Assembly (NCBI GenBank): GCA_009695095.1
Contig: SIBQ01000017.1
Location: 1 to 48,528 of the forward strand
Source of the DNA: Lacunisphaera sp.
Lineage (GTDB): Bacteria > Verrucomicrobiota > Verrucomicrobiia > Opitutales > Opitutaceae
Length of the DNA: 48,528 nucleotides
Direction of reading: 5' to 3'
The translations under genes and the position numbers were made by a program. Below are positions 34,061-42,346 of this stretch, one piece after another. Numbering within the stretch: the first letter of the stretch is position 1; each line of letters opens with the position of its first letter. The notes under the pieces were generated by a model. It did not search any database. It was not told the DNA's origin and saw only the letters and a list, made by a program, of their open reading frames with translations.

Positions 34061-34943
34061 TCCCTGTTGGAATCTTCGGTGATTCCGTGCGCGGCTTGTC
34101 CGGCTCCGAAGCGGGACCGGCCGGGCGGCTTCCTAAATCCCACGGATATCGCCGCGGCATGCGGCGGGGAGTATCATTCAATTCATGCACGCCCAACCTC
34201 TCCAGATACAGTTTCTCCAATTGCGAAGGCTGGGGTGGCGCGGACATCCCGAGCAATTCGGCGGGCGTGCCCTCCGTGAGCAGCCGGCCGCGCCCGAGAA
34301 TGGCGATCCGGTCGCACAGCTCCTCGGCCTGCGCCAATAAATGGGAGCTGAACAAGACTATCTTGCCGCGCGCCGCGAGGTCGCGGATGAGCCGGCCGAG
34401 CGCCAGCCGGCCGGCGGGGTCGAGCCCGCTGGCGGGCTCGTCGAGCAGGAGAACCTGCGGGTCATGGAGGATGGTCTGGGCCAGACCAATCCGCTGCCGC
34501 ATGCCCTGGGAGTAGGTCCCGAGCTTTAGCCCGGCCGCCGAGGCCACCCCACTCCAAGTGATAACTTCATCCACCCGCAGGGCCGTAACTTCCACCGCTA
34601 GCGAACTGAGGCCGGCGCAGTAGTGCAAAAACTCGCGCCCAGTCAGGTGCGGCGAAAACTGCGGCAACTCGGGCAAAAAGCCAATCAAGGCATGGGCCGC
34701 ATCACTACCCGCCGGATGGCCGAAAACCCGACACTCACCCGCACTCGGTTCCATCAGCCCAGCGAGCGTCTTGAGGGTCGTGCTTTTGCCGGAACCATTG
34801 GGTCCGAGCAAGCCAAGCACCTGTCCGGGCGCGAGCCGCAGGTTGAGGTCACGAATCGCGTGAATCCGCGATCCCGCCCAATGCGGACGATAGGTTTTGG
34901 CAAAGCCAGTCAGCTCTACGGCCCAAGGGGCCTTAACGGACGA
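34029..34943 (-). CDS. ABC transporter ATPase, start codon unclear
   Basis: Walker A GLLGPNGSGKST, signature TYSQGMRQRIGLAQ, Walker B VLLLDEPASGLDP and switch His in LFSSHLLAQAEEL are intact, so the nucleotide-binding domain is whole. The N-terminal strands WAVELTGFAKTYRP and IHAIRDLNLRLAPGQ lie upstream of a GTG at 34820 that would cut off half of the domain. No ATG, GTG or TTG is in frame between those strands and the acyP stop at 34946, so the start is lost or non-standard; I place the likely beginning near 34943. With the broken permease and TPR gene next door the whole transporter may be dead. Exporter or importer role is unknown. Confidence 0.75.
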   Translation of the reverse strand, partial: SSVKAPWAVELTGFAKTYRPHWAGSRIHAIRDLNLRLAPGQVLGLLGPNGSGKSTTLKTLAGLMEPSAGECRVFGHPAGSDAAHALIGFLPELPQFSPHLTGREFLHYCAGLSSLAVEVTALRVDEVITWSGVASAAGLKLGTYSQGMRQRIGLAQTILHDPQVLLLDEPASGLDPAGRLALGRLIRDLAARGKIVLFSSHLLAQAEELCDRIAILGRGRLLTEGTPAELLGMSAPPQPSQLEKLYLERLGVHELNDTPRRMPRRYPWDLGSRPAGPASEPDKPRTESPKIPTGIGAGEKNGVQ

Positions 34944-34945
34944 AG

Positions 34946-35233
34946 TTAATGGATGGAAAAACCCTGAAACTGAGGCGCCCGCTGTGTGTCGGTCTGCTCG
35001 ACCCTGCGGATATACCCCTCCATCCGTTCCTGAACCGCAATGATGAAATTGCGGACCTCGTCGGGCGTCCCCTCGGCTTCAATCTGCACACGCCCGTCCA
35101 GCATGTTACGCACCTGTCCAGCTACGTCGAACTCCCGGGCGACATTCAGGGTCTGATAGCGAAAGCCCACCCCCTGCACCCTTCCGCTGAAATAAACCGT
35201 GGCATAATGCACATCAGGCATGGGAGCAGACAA
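34946..35233 (-). CDS. acyP: Acylphosphatase
   Basis: 95 aa. It hydrolyses acyl phosphates in the cytosol. The signature FSGRVQGVGFRY with catalytic Arg and the second motif GQVRNMLDGRVQIEAEG with the catalytic Asn are present. Start may be 35233 or the Met at 35221 (MPDVHYATVYFSGRV). It precedes the ABC ATPase on the same strand. Confidence 0.95.
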   Translation of the reverse strand: MSAPMPDVHYATVYFSGRVQGVGFRYQTLNVAREFDVAGQVRNMLDGRVQIEAEGTPDEVRNFIIAVQERMEGYIRRVEQTDTQRAPQFQGFSIH

Positions 35234-35287
35234 GCACCCGAGGCCCGTGACTCAACACCATCCTCGGGGGGTCAACAGGTCGAAGAA

Positions 35288-35310
35288 GCGCAGTCTTGCT
35301 GCGCCCCTAC
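35288..35310. repeat. Hairpin spacer element, family D copy 2
   Basis: GCGCAGTCTTGCTGCGCCCC then TAC forms a compact GCGCAG/CTGCGC hairpin. The sequence matches one arm of the longer family D element at 25565-25632, so it may be a solo half-copy. Confidence 0.6.
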
Positions 35311-35437
35311 ACGGCTCCCATAATCCATGGCATGTCGCAGACTGCCTCAGGTCGGGCATCCCGGGGCAGAAATATATTTGCCAGCGGCACTTGACTGCCC
35401 ACAGTTCCGGCTGACGCCGCAAGGCGCCTTCATTAAC

Positions 35438-36097
35438 ATGACGAACTCCGATTCCGACGGGTTGTTCGAAAACGACTGGGAAGACCGCGGGGAACTCGCC
35501 TGGACCGAGGCGGACTGGCAGAAATACCTCGGCGAGCAGGAGGAGGCCGTCCGCAACTACATCAAGCATTACGACCAGTTGCCCGAGGCCATGGACCGCA
35601 TCGACGAGGCCGCCCGCCTCATGGGTTGGGAGCTGGCCGAGACGCCGGAGGCAGAGGCGGAAGACGACGCCAAAGAAGTGGAGGATGAGGTCTTCGACGG
35701 CGAATGGGATCCCTACACCCTGCACCGCAACCCGGTGTATATCTCCACCCGTGCCCTTTACCTCAGCCTGCTAGCCCATTGGGAGCGCGTGGCCGCGCAG
35801 CCCGACCGGGTGCCGGCAGCCCTGGGCATCACTTTGCAAGCCCTGCTCTACCGGGGCTACGAGCAGGCCCTCCAGGCCGCGCAAGCGCTCGAGATGGGCG
35901 ACTACACCCTGGCCGTATGCCTGTTCAAGCGGGCGCTGCGTGAACTCAATCTCACCCTCGCCCGCCTCAGCCAGCCCGATGTCGCGGCTCCGCTGGCGGT
36001 GCGCTACCGCGAATACGCCCTGCCCCGGCTTTTCGACCTCCGCGAGATCTGGTTGCGCGTCATGAACGAATGTCGTACTTCCGATCCGGAGGAATAA
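35438..36097 (+). CDS. Acidic helical protein, unknown
   Basis: 219 aa. ATG 35438 (MTNSDSDGLFENDWEDRGEL) follows a spacer; earlier codons in the frame have no family sense. The first 90 residues are very acidic (EAEAEDDAKEVEDEVFDGEW); the rest is helical with regular leucines (ALYLSLLAHWERVAAQPDRV; ALEMGDYTLAVCLFKRALRE). No membrane segment or enzyme motif. The last residues overlap another frame of the next gene's upstream region. Family not recognised; it looks intact and well expressed by codon use. Confidence 0.75.
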   Translation: MTNSDSDGLFENDWEDRGELAWTEADWQKYLGEQEEAVRNYIKHYDQLPEAMDRIDEAARLMGWELAETPEAEAEDDAKEVEDEVFDGEWDPYTLHRNPVYISTRALYLSLLAHWERVAAQPDRVPAALGITLQALLYRGYEQALQAAQALEMGDYTLAVCLFKRALRELNLTLARLSQPDVAAPLAVRYREYALPRLFDLREIWLRVMNECRTSDPEE

Positions 36098-36147
36098 AGA
36101 TTGCCGGTTGGCTGTTTGATAAGACCATTCCGGCTGGAATAACATTT

Positions 36148-36402
36148 ATGACCAATCGTCCCCGCCTCTTCCTGCTCATTCTTGTCTGCTCCTTGCTGAC
36201 CGGCTGTGTCACCACGGACACGACCACCGCCGGGACCAAGACCGAAGAAAAAGACGAATACGTGGAATACACCCCCACCGGCAGCCATATCCCCATCAGG
36301 GTGAAGCAGAGTTCCACTCAGCCGACCAAGACAGAAAAAGATAAACTTGAGCGAGCCATGAGTAATATACAGGCCACCCCGGCGAAGATTCAAGGCAACT
36401 AG
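36148..36402 (+). CDS. Small lipoprotein
   Basis: 84 aa from ATG 36148 (MTNRPRLFLLILVCSLLTGC). The lipobox LLTGC puts the lipidated Cys at residue 20. The mature part is short, Thr/Lys/Glu-rich and unstructured (TTDTTTAGTKTEEKDEYVEY), with a repeated-looking PTG/PIRVKQ stretch. Likely a periplasmic or outer-membrane anchored peptide of unknown role. It lies between the acidic protein gene and the convergent uvrB. Confidence 0.8.
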   Translation: MTNRPRLFLLILVCSLLTGCVTTDTTTAGTKTEEKDEYVEYTPTGSHIPIRVKQSSTQPTKTEKDKLERAMSNIQATPAKIQGN

Positions 36403-36428
36403 CACTTCGACTTCGATCAGGGGGTTTA

Positions 36429-38444
36429 TCAGCCCCGCCGGCGCTTTTTATCTGCCGGATAGGCGGACGATGTCCGGCCAGATTTCTTGTAGTCGCCTGA
36501 TTTCAGGGAATTGATCTGGTCGCGCAGCAGCGCGGCGCGCTCGAATTCCAATTTGTTCGCCGCCTCCTGCATCTCGTCCTCCAGCTCCGCGATCACCGCC
36601 GCCACGTCCTCGTTACCGGCCTCGGCCACGGCCGCATCGTCCCGCCTAGCGCCGGTATAAACATGCAGGCTGGCCTGGACGCCGCGCTTCACGCTGCGCG
36701 GGATGATGCCGTGCGCCTGGTTGTAGGCCAGCTGCTTTTCCCGGCGGCGCGCCACCTCCTCCATCGTTCGCCGGATCGACGCAGTGACGACATCGGCATA
36801 GAAGATGACCCGACCCTTCTCGTGCCGGGCTGCCCGGCCGGCCGTTTGCATCAGGCTGGTGGCACTGCGCAGGAACCCCTCCTTGTCGGCGTCGAGGATG
36901 GCCACGAGCGCAACCTCGGGCAGATCAAGCCCCTCGCGCAGGAGGTTGATGCCGATCAGCACATCGAAATTGCCCTGCCGGAGATTGCGGAGAATTTCCA
37001 CCCGTTCCAGCGCGTCGATGTCTGAGTGCAGATACTCCACGCGGACCTTCGCCTCGCGCATATGGGTGGTCAGGTCCTCGGAGAGCCGCTTGGTCAGGGT
37101 GGTCACGAGCACACGCTCGCCCTGGCCCGCGGCCCGGCGCACCTCGCCGATCAAATTCTCCACCTGCCCCTTGGTCGGGCGCAGGGTGATCGCGGGATCG
37201 AGCAGGCCGGTCGGACGGATGACCTGCTCCGCGACCACGGCGGAGTTGGCCAATTCGAACGGGGCGAGCGTAGCCGACACATAAACGGTCTGGCCGGTGA
37301 TCTGCTGGAACTCGGCGAAGCTCTGCGGGCGGTTGTCCAGCGCCGAGGGCAGCCGGAAGCCGAAGTTCACCAGGGTCTTCTTGCGGGCAATGTCGCCGTT
37401 ATACATGCCGCCGATCTGCGGCACGGTCGCGTGGCTTTCGTCGACGAACGTCAGAAAATCCTTCGGGAAGAAATCAATCAGGCAGAACGGCCGGTCCCCG
37501 GGCTGGCGGGCGGTCAGGTGCAGCGAATAGTTCTCAATGCCGGAACAAAAGCCCATCTCCTGCAGCATCTCAAGGTCGTAGTTGGTGCGCAACCTGATGC
37601 GCTGGGCCTCGAGGTATTGCTGGTTGCGCTCGAAGAACGCGACGCGCTCCTCAAGCTCGACCTTGATACCCCGGATGGCGGACTCCAGCCGGCCCTTGTT
37701 CGTGACGTATTGATTGGCCGGGTAGAGGTCGAATTGGTCCAGCTTGCGGAGCACGGCACCGCTCACCGGCTCGAATTCCGTCAAAGCCTCAATCTCGTCG
37801 CCAAAGAATTCCACGCGGAGCCCGTGTTCGAGGTAGGCCGGCATCACGTCCACCACGTCGCCGCGCACGCGGAAGGCGCCGCGCTTCAGCTCGTAGTCGT
37901 TCCGCTCGTAAAGATTCTCCACCAGACGCTCGAGTAATTTATTGCGGTTGAACGACCCGCCCTGGCTGAGGGTGATGCGCATCGCCGAGAAATCCTCCGG
38001 CGAGCCCAGGCCGTAGATGCACGACACGCTCGCCACCACGATCACGTCACGCCGGCTCACGAGCGAGCTGGTGGTGGCGATGCGCAGCCGATCTAGCTCC
38101 TCGTTGATCGAGGAATCCTTCTCGATGAAGGTGTCGCTCGTCGGCACGTAGGCTTCTGGCTGGTAATAGTCATAGTAGCTCACGAAGTATTCGACAGCGT
38201 TCTCCGGAAAGAAACCCTTGAACTCGGAGTAAAGCTGCGCCGCGAGCGTCTTGTTGTGCGAGACGACCAGCGCCGGCCGGTCAAGCTGCGCGATGAGATT
38301 CGCCATCGTAAAGGTCTTGCCAGAGCCCGTCACGCCCAGCAGGGCCTGGCAGCGGTTGCCGGCCCGGAGGGAGCGAGCGAGCTTCTCGATCGCCTGGGGC
38401 TGGTCGCCCGTCGGCTGATAGTCCGCGTGCAGCTTGAAAAGCAT
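36429..38444 (-). CDS. uvrB: Excinuclease ABC subunit B
   Basis: 671 aa, full length. The DNA helicase-like damage-verification subunit of nucleotide excision repair. Walker [10 protein letters not shown] near 37-45, the beta-hairpin region [20 protein letters not shown] near 92-111, [17 protein letters not shown] near 336, helicase motif QTAGRAARH near 535 and the C-terminal UVR motif ([20 protein letters not shown] then LRDQI) that binds UvrC near 630. Start at 38444 is standard ([19 protein letters not shown]). Confidence 0.97.
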   Translation of the reverse strand: MLFKLHADYQPTGDQPQAIEKLARSLRAGNRCQALLGVTGSGKTFTMANLIAQLDRPALVVSHNKTLAAQLYSEFKGFFPENAVEYFVSYYDYYQPEAYVPTSDTFIEKDSSINEELDRLRIATTSSLVSRRDVIVVASVSCIYGLGSPEDFSAMRITLSQGGSFNRNKLLERLVENLYERNDYELKRGAFRVRGDVVDVMPAYLEHGLRVEFFGDEIEALTEFEPVSGAVLRKLDQFDLYPANQYVTNKGRLESAIRGIKVELEERVAFFERNQQYLEAQRIRLRTNYDLEMLQEMGFCSGIENYSLHLTARQPGDRPFCLIDFFPKDFLTFVDESHATVPQIGGMYNGDIARKKTLVNFGFRLPSALDNRPQSFAEFQQITGQTVYVSATLAPFELANSAVVAEQVIRPTGLLDPAITLRPTKGQVENLIGEVRRAAGQGERVLVTTLTKRLSEDLTTHMREAKVRVEYLHSDIDALERVEILRNLRQGNFDVLIGINLLREGLDLPEVALVAILDADKEGFLRSATSLMQTAGRAARHEKGRVIFYADVVTASIRRTMEEVARRREKQLAYNQAHGIIPRSVKRGVQASLHVYTGARRDDAAVAEAGNEDVAAVIAELEDEMQEAANKLEFERAALLRDQINSLKSGDYKKSGRTSSAYPADKKRRRG

Positions 38445-38487
38445 CTCCCACCCCTACCCAATTAAACGCGTTCGGCAACTCCCACGT

Positions 38488-38851
38488 TCAGAGCCCGAAG
38501 ATTCGGAGCAGGCCGCACCGGATACTGGCCCAGAATTTCCGCACCTGCTCCTGCGGGTCCTTGGCTGAGGTTTCCTGATAGAGAAACTCACCCTGACCCG
38601 CGAAGAGGTCGCCGAACAAGGGATTCATCCCGCGGAAATAAGTCCAGAAGGTCTCCGCCCGCAGCAGCCGAACGTGAGTTTTTGCAGCAACCACGGGTAA
38701 AACGTCCCACGGCTCCCATAAATCACCAAGACTACGCGTGCGATTGGATTGTTTCAATGATTTGCAGCTCTAGCCAGAAGCCAATTGCCAAAAGCGCGCC
38801 GACCGCCAAACTGAGGTAAATCAAAACCGGGCACCGGCCCTCATTTTCCAT
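38488..38851 (-). pseudogene. Fragmented gene of unknown family
   Basis: On the minus strand three frames read in turn. From ATG 38851: MENEGRCPVLIYLSLAVGAL, a membrane helix, to a TAG at 38734-38732. Next, in another phase: LVIYGSRGTFYPWLLQKL. Then in a third phase THVRLLRAETFWTYFRGMNP then LFGDLFAGQGEFLYQETSAK then DPQEQVRKFWASIRCGLLRI to a TAA-type stop near 38488. The last piece has the look of a real C-terminus. I read this as a frameshifted gene, perhaps two, but recognise no family. The first codon overlaps the divergent gdhA start. Confidence 0.4.
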
Positions 38852-40118
38852 GGCTCTTACCCAAACCATTTACCAGTCGCCTGTCTTCCAGCAAGCGTGC
38901 AACCAGTTCGACGACGCCGCCGACATCATCGGCATGGACGCCGGACTCCGCGAGCGGACCAAGCGCCCCCGGCGCTGTGTCATCGTCTCCATGCCCGTCC
39001 GGATGGATAGCGGCAACATCGAGATTTTTGAAGGCTACCGCGTGCAGCACAACCTCTCCACCGGCCCAGCTAAGGGCGGCATCCGCTTCCACCAGGACGT
39101 AACCCTTGGCGAGGTCGCCGCCCTCGCCATGTGGATGAGCTGGAAATGCTCGCTCGTCGGCCTGCCCTACGGCGGCGCCAAGGGCGGCGTGATCGTCAAC
39201 GCCCGCGACATGTCGTTGACCGAACTCGAGCGCCTCTCCCGCCGCTACATGCAGGAAATCACGCCCTTCATCGGGCCGAACATCGACATCCCCGCCCCCG
39301 ATGTCGGCACCAATGAGCAGGTGATGGCCTGGATGATGGACACCTATTCGAACCATGTCGGGCACTTCGACCCGGGCGTCATTACCGGCAAACCCATCGC
39401 GCTGGGCGGCTCGCTTGGCCGCCGCGAGGCGACCGGTGAGGGCGTGGCCTGGTTCGTGAAAGCCTACCTGCAGGACTTGGGCGTCACACCGGAAACCACC
39501 ACCGTGGTTATCCAGGGCTTCGGCAACGTCGGCAGCGAGACCGCCCTCGTCCTCTACGACTGGGGCGCCGAGGTGATCGGCATCTCGGACTTCACCGGCG
39601 GCATCTACAACCCGAAGGGGATCAATCTCAAGGAGGCCATAGCCTATTCCGCCCAGAACCGTTCGCTTCAGGGCTACACCGGCGGCCAGGCCGTGACCAA
39701 CGAGGAACTGCTGGAGTTGCCCTGCACCGTGCTCATTCCGGCGGCACTGGAGCGTGTCATCACCGAGAAGAACGCGGGCAAACTGAAGTGCCGTATGCTG
39801 GCCGAGGGCGCCAATGGCCCGACGACCAACGAGGCCGACAGGATTCTGACGGCGCGCGGCGACATCGAGCTGATCCCCGACGTGCTTTGCAACTCCGGTG
39901 GCGTGATCGTCTCCTACTTCGAGTGGCTGCAAAACCTTCAGAACTACTATTGGACCAAGGGCGAGGTGTTCGACAAATTATACCGCATGCTTGCCAAGGC
40001 GAAGGCCTCGGTGGATGAGACGCAGAAAAAATACGGCTGCAGCCGCCGTACCGCCGCCCTCGCGCTCGGCATCTCGCGCGTCGCTGAGGCCAAGGCCAAA
40101 CGCGGATTGTTCCCGTAA
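38850..40118 (+). CDS. gdhA: Glutamate dehydrogenase (Glu/Leu/Phe/Val dehydrogenase family)
   Basis: 422 aa, hexameric-type length. It interconverts glutamate with 2-oxoglutarate and ammonia. The catalytic Lys motif PYGGAKGGV is at about 107-115, substrate-site GPAKGGIRFHQDVTLGEV near 72, and the dinucleotide fold is IQGFGNVGSETA near 220. Start at 38850 gives MALTQTIYQSPVFQQACNQF. NAD versus NADP preference cannot be read with confidence. It may link nitrogen released by the amidase/RidA genes to central metabolism, though it is 20 kb away. Confidence 0.95.
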   Translation: MALTQTIYQSPVFQQACNQFDDAADIIGMDAGLRERTKRPRRCVIVSMPVRMDSGNIEIFEGYRVQHNLSTGPAKGGIRFHQDVTLGEVAALAMWMSWKCSLVGLPYGGAKGGVIVNARDMSLTELERLSRRYMQEITPFIGPNIDIPAPDVGTNEQVMAWMMDTYSNHVGHFDPGVITGKPIALGGSLGRREATGEGVAWFVKAYLQDLGVTPETTTVVIQGFGNVGSETALVLYDWGAEVIGISDFTGGIYNPKGINLKEAIAYSAQNRSLQGYTGGQAVTNEELLELPCTVLIPAALERVITEKNAGKLKCRMLAEGANGPTTNEADRILTARGDIELIPDVLCNSGGVIVSYFEWLQNLQNYYWTKGEVFDKLYRMLAKAKASVDETQKKYGCSRRTAALALGISRVAEAKAKRGLFP

Positions 40119-40184
40119 GCAGACTCACACTTGTCGGGCCGGTGCTCGTTGACGCGCCGTTGCCAGCCGACAGGCGGCAGCCCT

Positions 40185-40380
40185 TCACCCGCTTGCTCTC
40201 AGCACCATGAACGAAAGCGCCACGATGAGTGTCGGCACCAGGGCGCCGAGGAACCGCCCGAGCGGCGCGACTCCCTCCCGAAAATAGCGCTACAGGATCG
40301 ACTGGCCGGCGGGACTCGGTGCGTTGGCCATGACCGTCAGCCCCGCCGTGAATCACGAGGCAGGCGATAAAAAACCGAGC
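40185..40380 (-). pseudogene. C-terminal remnant of an ion antiporter-like membrane protein
   Basis: The frame reads FTAGLTVMANAPSPAGQSIL, TAG (40292-40290), RYFREGVAPLGRFLGALVPT then LIVALSFMVL to a TGA at 40187-40185. MANAPxPAGQSIL...LFLGALxPTL is the C-terminal pattern I associate with putative Na+/H+ antiporters of the DUF1646-like type. A further stop (TGA at 40355-40353) lies where Trp would fit (PASWF). Everything further upstream is gone: serB starts immediately on the other side. Confidence 0.6.
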
Positions 40381-40399
40381 TGCCGCGAGAGGCGGCGGT

Positions 40400-41044
40400 T
40401 CATTGGAGCAGGGCGGGGAGTTCGGCCAGACTGTAGATGAAGTGCTGCGCCCCGGCCTTCACTTTGGCGCGCTCCAGATAGCGGCCAAATCCTACAAAGT
40501 CGTCTACCACCGGACTGGTCTCCAGATCGCTCACACCGTCCCCGACCATGACGGTGCGCGCCGGTGAAGGCTCCCGTTTCAGCTCGGCAATGTACGCCGT
40601 CTTGCCGCCGGAACGAGTCGTGGGGAATTTTTCGTCAAACCCGGCAAAGTCGCCCGCCGCGTCAAAAAAAAGATCCACGGCTTCGACCCGCGCGATGCCT
40701 AGGTATTGGGCCATTGGTGCGATCGCCGGACGGAAACCACCGCTCAGGATGAGCGGGGTCCAGCCCGCGGCCTTGAGTTGGGCGATCGTGGCACGGGCCG
40801 TGGGTTCAACCTGTGCCACATAAAGCCGGCTAACCGCCGCGACATTCGCGCGGGACGGGCGGATGATGGCCAGCCGACGGGCAAAGACTTCCTCGACAGG
40901 GATTTTTCCGTCCATGGCATCGCGCGTCATGGCCTCAACCCGGGCATGAACCTCCGGGCCGCGCGTGCGCGCCAGCTCGTCGATGCCCTCGATGGCACTG
41001 AGCGTCGAATCGCAGTCGAAGATGATGAGTTTAAGGGGTCCCAT
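40400..41044 (-). CDS. serB: Phosphoserine phosphatase-like HAD hydrolase
   Basis: 214 aa. ATG 41044 (MGPLKLIIFDCDSTLSAIEG). HAD motif I is DCDST with Asp10/Asp12, motif II Ser is in LILSGGFRPAIAPMA, and motif III VGDGVSDLETSPVVDDF. This layout matches SerB, the last step of serine synthesis, without the N-terminal ACT domain. A related HAD phosphatase cannot be ruled out. Frame extensions upstream run into the spacer. Confidence 0.85.
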   Translation of the reverse strand: MGPLKLIIFDCDSTLSAIEGIDELARTRGPEVHARVEAMTRDAMDGKIPVEEVFARRLAIIRPSRANVAAVSRLYVAQVEPTARATIAQLKAAGWTPLILSGGFRPAIAPMAQYLGIARVEAVDLFFDAAGDFAGFDEKFPTTRSGGKTAYIAELKREPSPARTVMVGDGVSDLETSPVVDDFVGFGRYLERAKVKAGAQHFIYSLAELPALLQ

Positions 41045-41050
41045 TGAATA

Positions 41051-41113
41051 CACGAAACACACGAAACTGGCTGCCTGCCCAATCTTTTTCGTGTCTTCTA
41101 GCGAATTTCGTGG
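41051..41113. repeat. Hairpin of TTTCGTG phrases between rpmE2 and serB
   Basis: CACGAAACACACGAAA at 41051-41066 pairs with TTTTTCGTGTC and TTTCGTGG at 41085-41113. The phrase resembles 12220-12244. It lies after the rpmE2 stop region on the minus strand and could be a terminator-like or dispersed spacer repeat. Confidence 0.5.
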
Positions 41114-41168
41114 GCCAAAAAAATGCCCTGCACGGCGGGAGGGCATCGGCAGGTGGCCAGACCCGGAC

Positions 41169-41423
41169 TTATTTGACCTTGGTCGCGCGTTTGAACTTCG
41201 TGGTGAACTTCTCGACGCGGCCGGCAGTGTCGACAAGACGCTTCTCGCCCGTGTAGGCGGGATGCGAGTCCATGGTCACGTCGCGTAGAATCACGAAGTA
41301 GTCCTGGCCGTCGATCTTCTCGGTGCGGGCGGACTTCATCGTGGATTTGGTCAGGAATTTCCTGCCTGTTCCAATGTCGAGGAAGCAGACGTGGTTGAGG
41401 GCGGGATGGACTTCGGTCTTCAC
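41169..41423 (-). CDS. rpmE2: Ribosomal protein L31, type B (zinc-independent)
   Basis: 84 aa from a GTG at 41423 (MKTEVHPALNHVCFLDIGTG when initiated with Met). Earlier codons of the frame do not belong to the family. FLTKSTMKSARTEKIDGQDY and SHPAYTGEKRLVDTAGRVEKF are L31 hallmarks. The CxxC zinc pairs of the type A protein are absent, so this is the form used when zinc is scarce. It follows the L36 gene by 20 bases on the same strand. Confidence 0.92.
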   Translation of the reverse strand: MKTEVHPALNHVCFLDIGTGRKFLTKSTMKSARTEKIDGQDYFVILRDVTMDSHPAYTGEKRLVDTAGRVEKFTTKFKRATKVK

Positions 41424-41442
41424 GGTATAACGGATGATTGAA

Positions 41443-41568
41443 TCAGCCTTGTCGCGCCTTGTAGCGCGGCTCGACTTTGTTGATGACGTAGATCTTGCCT
41501 TTGCGGCGCACAACCTGACAGGCCGGGTGACGCATCTTGGCGGATTTGATGGAGGAAACGACTTTCAT
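41443..41568 (-). CDS. rpmJ: Ribosomal protein L36, zinc-independent type
   Basis: 41 aa: [20 protein letters not shown] then [21 protein letters not shown]. It has one Cys instead of the C-x2-C...C-x4-H zinc site of the standard L36, so it is the YkgO-like zinc-independent form. It precedes rpmE2 by 20 bases. The pairing of zinc-free L36 and L31 is the arrangement that in many bacteria is repressed by Zur; I see no clear Zur box in the 108 bases upstream. Confidence 0.93.
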   Translation of the reverse strand: MKVVSSIKSAKMRHPACQVVRRKGKIYVINKVEPRYKARQG

Positions 41569-41676
41569 AAAAACGAGGAAGAAGATGCTCGCTGCCATCC
41601 CTGTCAAAGCAAAAGATTTCTGCCGCCGAATCAGCAGACGGCCCGGGCCGCGCAGTAGCCTAACCCCCTGATGGGG

Positions 41677-42240
41677 CTAATTTACAGTCGGATCTTCCGG
41701 CTCGTTGGCGAGTAGTCGCAGCTCGGGGTTGATCGAGCCGAGGATTTTGCGCCAGAGGGCGACGCCGTCGGCCGAATCGAGCAGGTCGCCCCCCACCGGG
41801 GTGGCAAACCATGTGTCGTGCTTTATTTCATTTTCAAGCTGTCCCTTGCTCCAGCCCGAGTGGCCGAGGAAGGCGCGGAGGGTGACACCGGGCGCGCTCG
41901 CCAGTTCGGCGGCCGCGTCCGGCTCGAGCCCGAACTGGAGCTGGAAGGCGTGATCAGCCTCTAGCCACTGCCACGAGACAATAATAAGCTGTTCCGGTGC
42001 CACCGGGCCGCCGCAGTAAAGGGGCACACCGGCCAGCGGCCCGAGGGCGAACTCGGTGTTCAACTCGCCGAGCTGCCGGTTGAGCGGCTGGTTGAGCACC
42101 ACGCCCATCGCGCCTTCAGCGCTGTGGCTCGACAGGAGGATGACCGTGCGTTTGAAATTCGGATCGCGCAGGCCGGGGTGCGCGAGCAACAGCTGGCCCG
42201 CGAGGGTCAGGAGTTTTCGCGTAGTGCGGCGTTCGCGCAT
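41677..42240 (-). CDS. algH: YqgE/AlgH family protein
   Basis: 187 aa. Start at 42240 (MRERRTTRKLLTLAGQLLLA). Family hallmarks: HPGLRDPNFKRTVILLSSHS then EGAMGVVLNQPL, LYCGGPVAPEQLIIV and FLGHSGWSKGQLENEI near 125. The molecular role of the family is unsettled (reported links to alginate regulation and to YqgF). It begins 106 bases from the dCMP deaminase stop. Confidence 0.92.
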   Translation of the reverse strand: MRERRTTRKLLTLAGQLLLAHPGLRDPNFKRTVILLSSHSAEGAMGVVLNQPLNRQLGELNTEFALGPLAGVPLYCGGPVAPEQLIIVSWQWLEADHAFQLQFGLEPDAAAELASAPGVTLRAFLGHSGWSKGQLENEIKHDTWFATPVGGDLLDSADGVALWRKILGSINPELRLLANEPEDPTVN

Positions 42241-42346
42241 TGGGATGGAGTATTGTGAAATGGGAAACTCGGGAAATCAGGAAGGAACCGCTTGGAGTCT
42301 GGTTCATTAACTTGAGTTCCAGCTTCCCCCATTTAATCGTCTCCGC

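Noticed and set aside
11295-40292. TAG read as a sense codon (pyrrolysine or other recoding)
   Set aside because: Intact genes here end in TAG, the affected positions would need different amino acids, and no Pyl genes or CTA-anticodon tRNA is seen.
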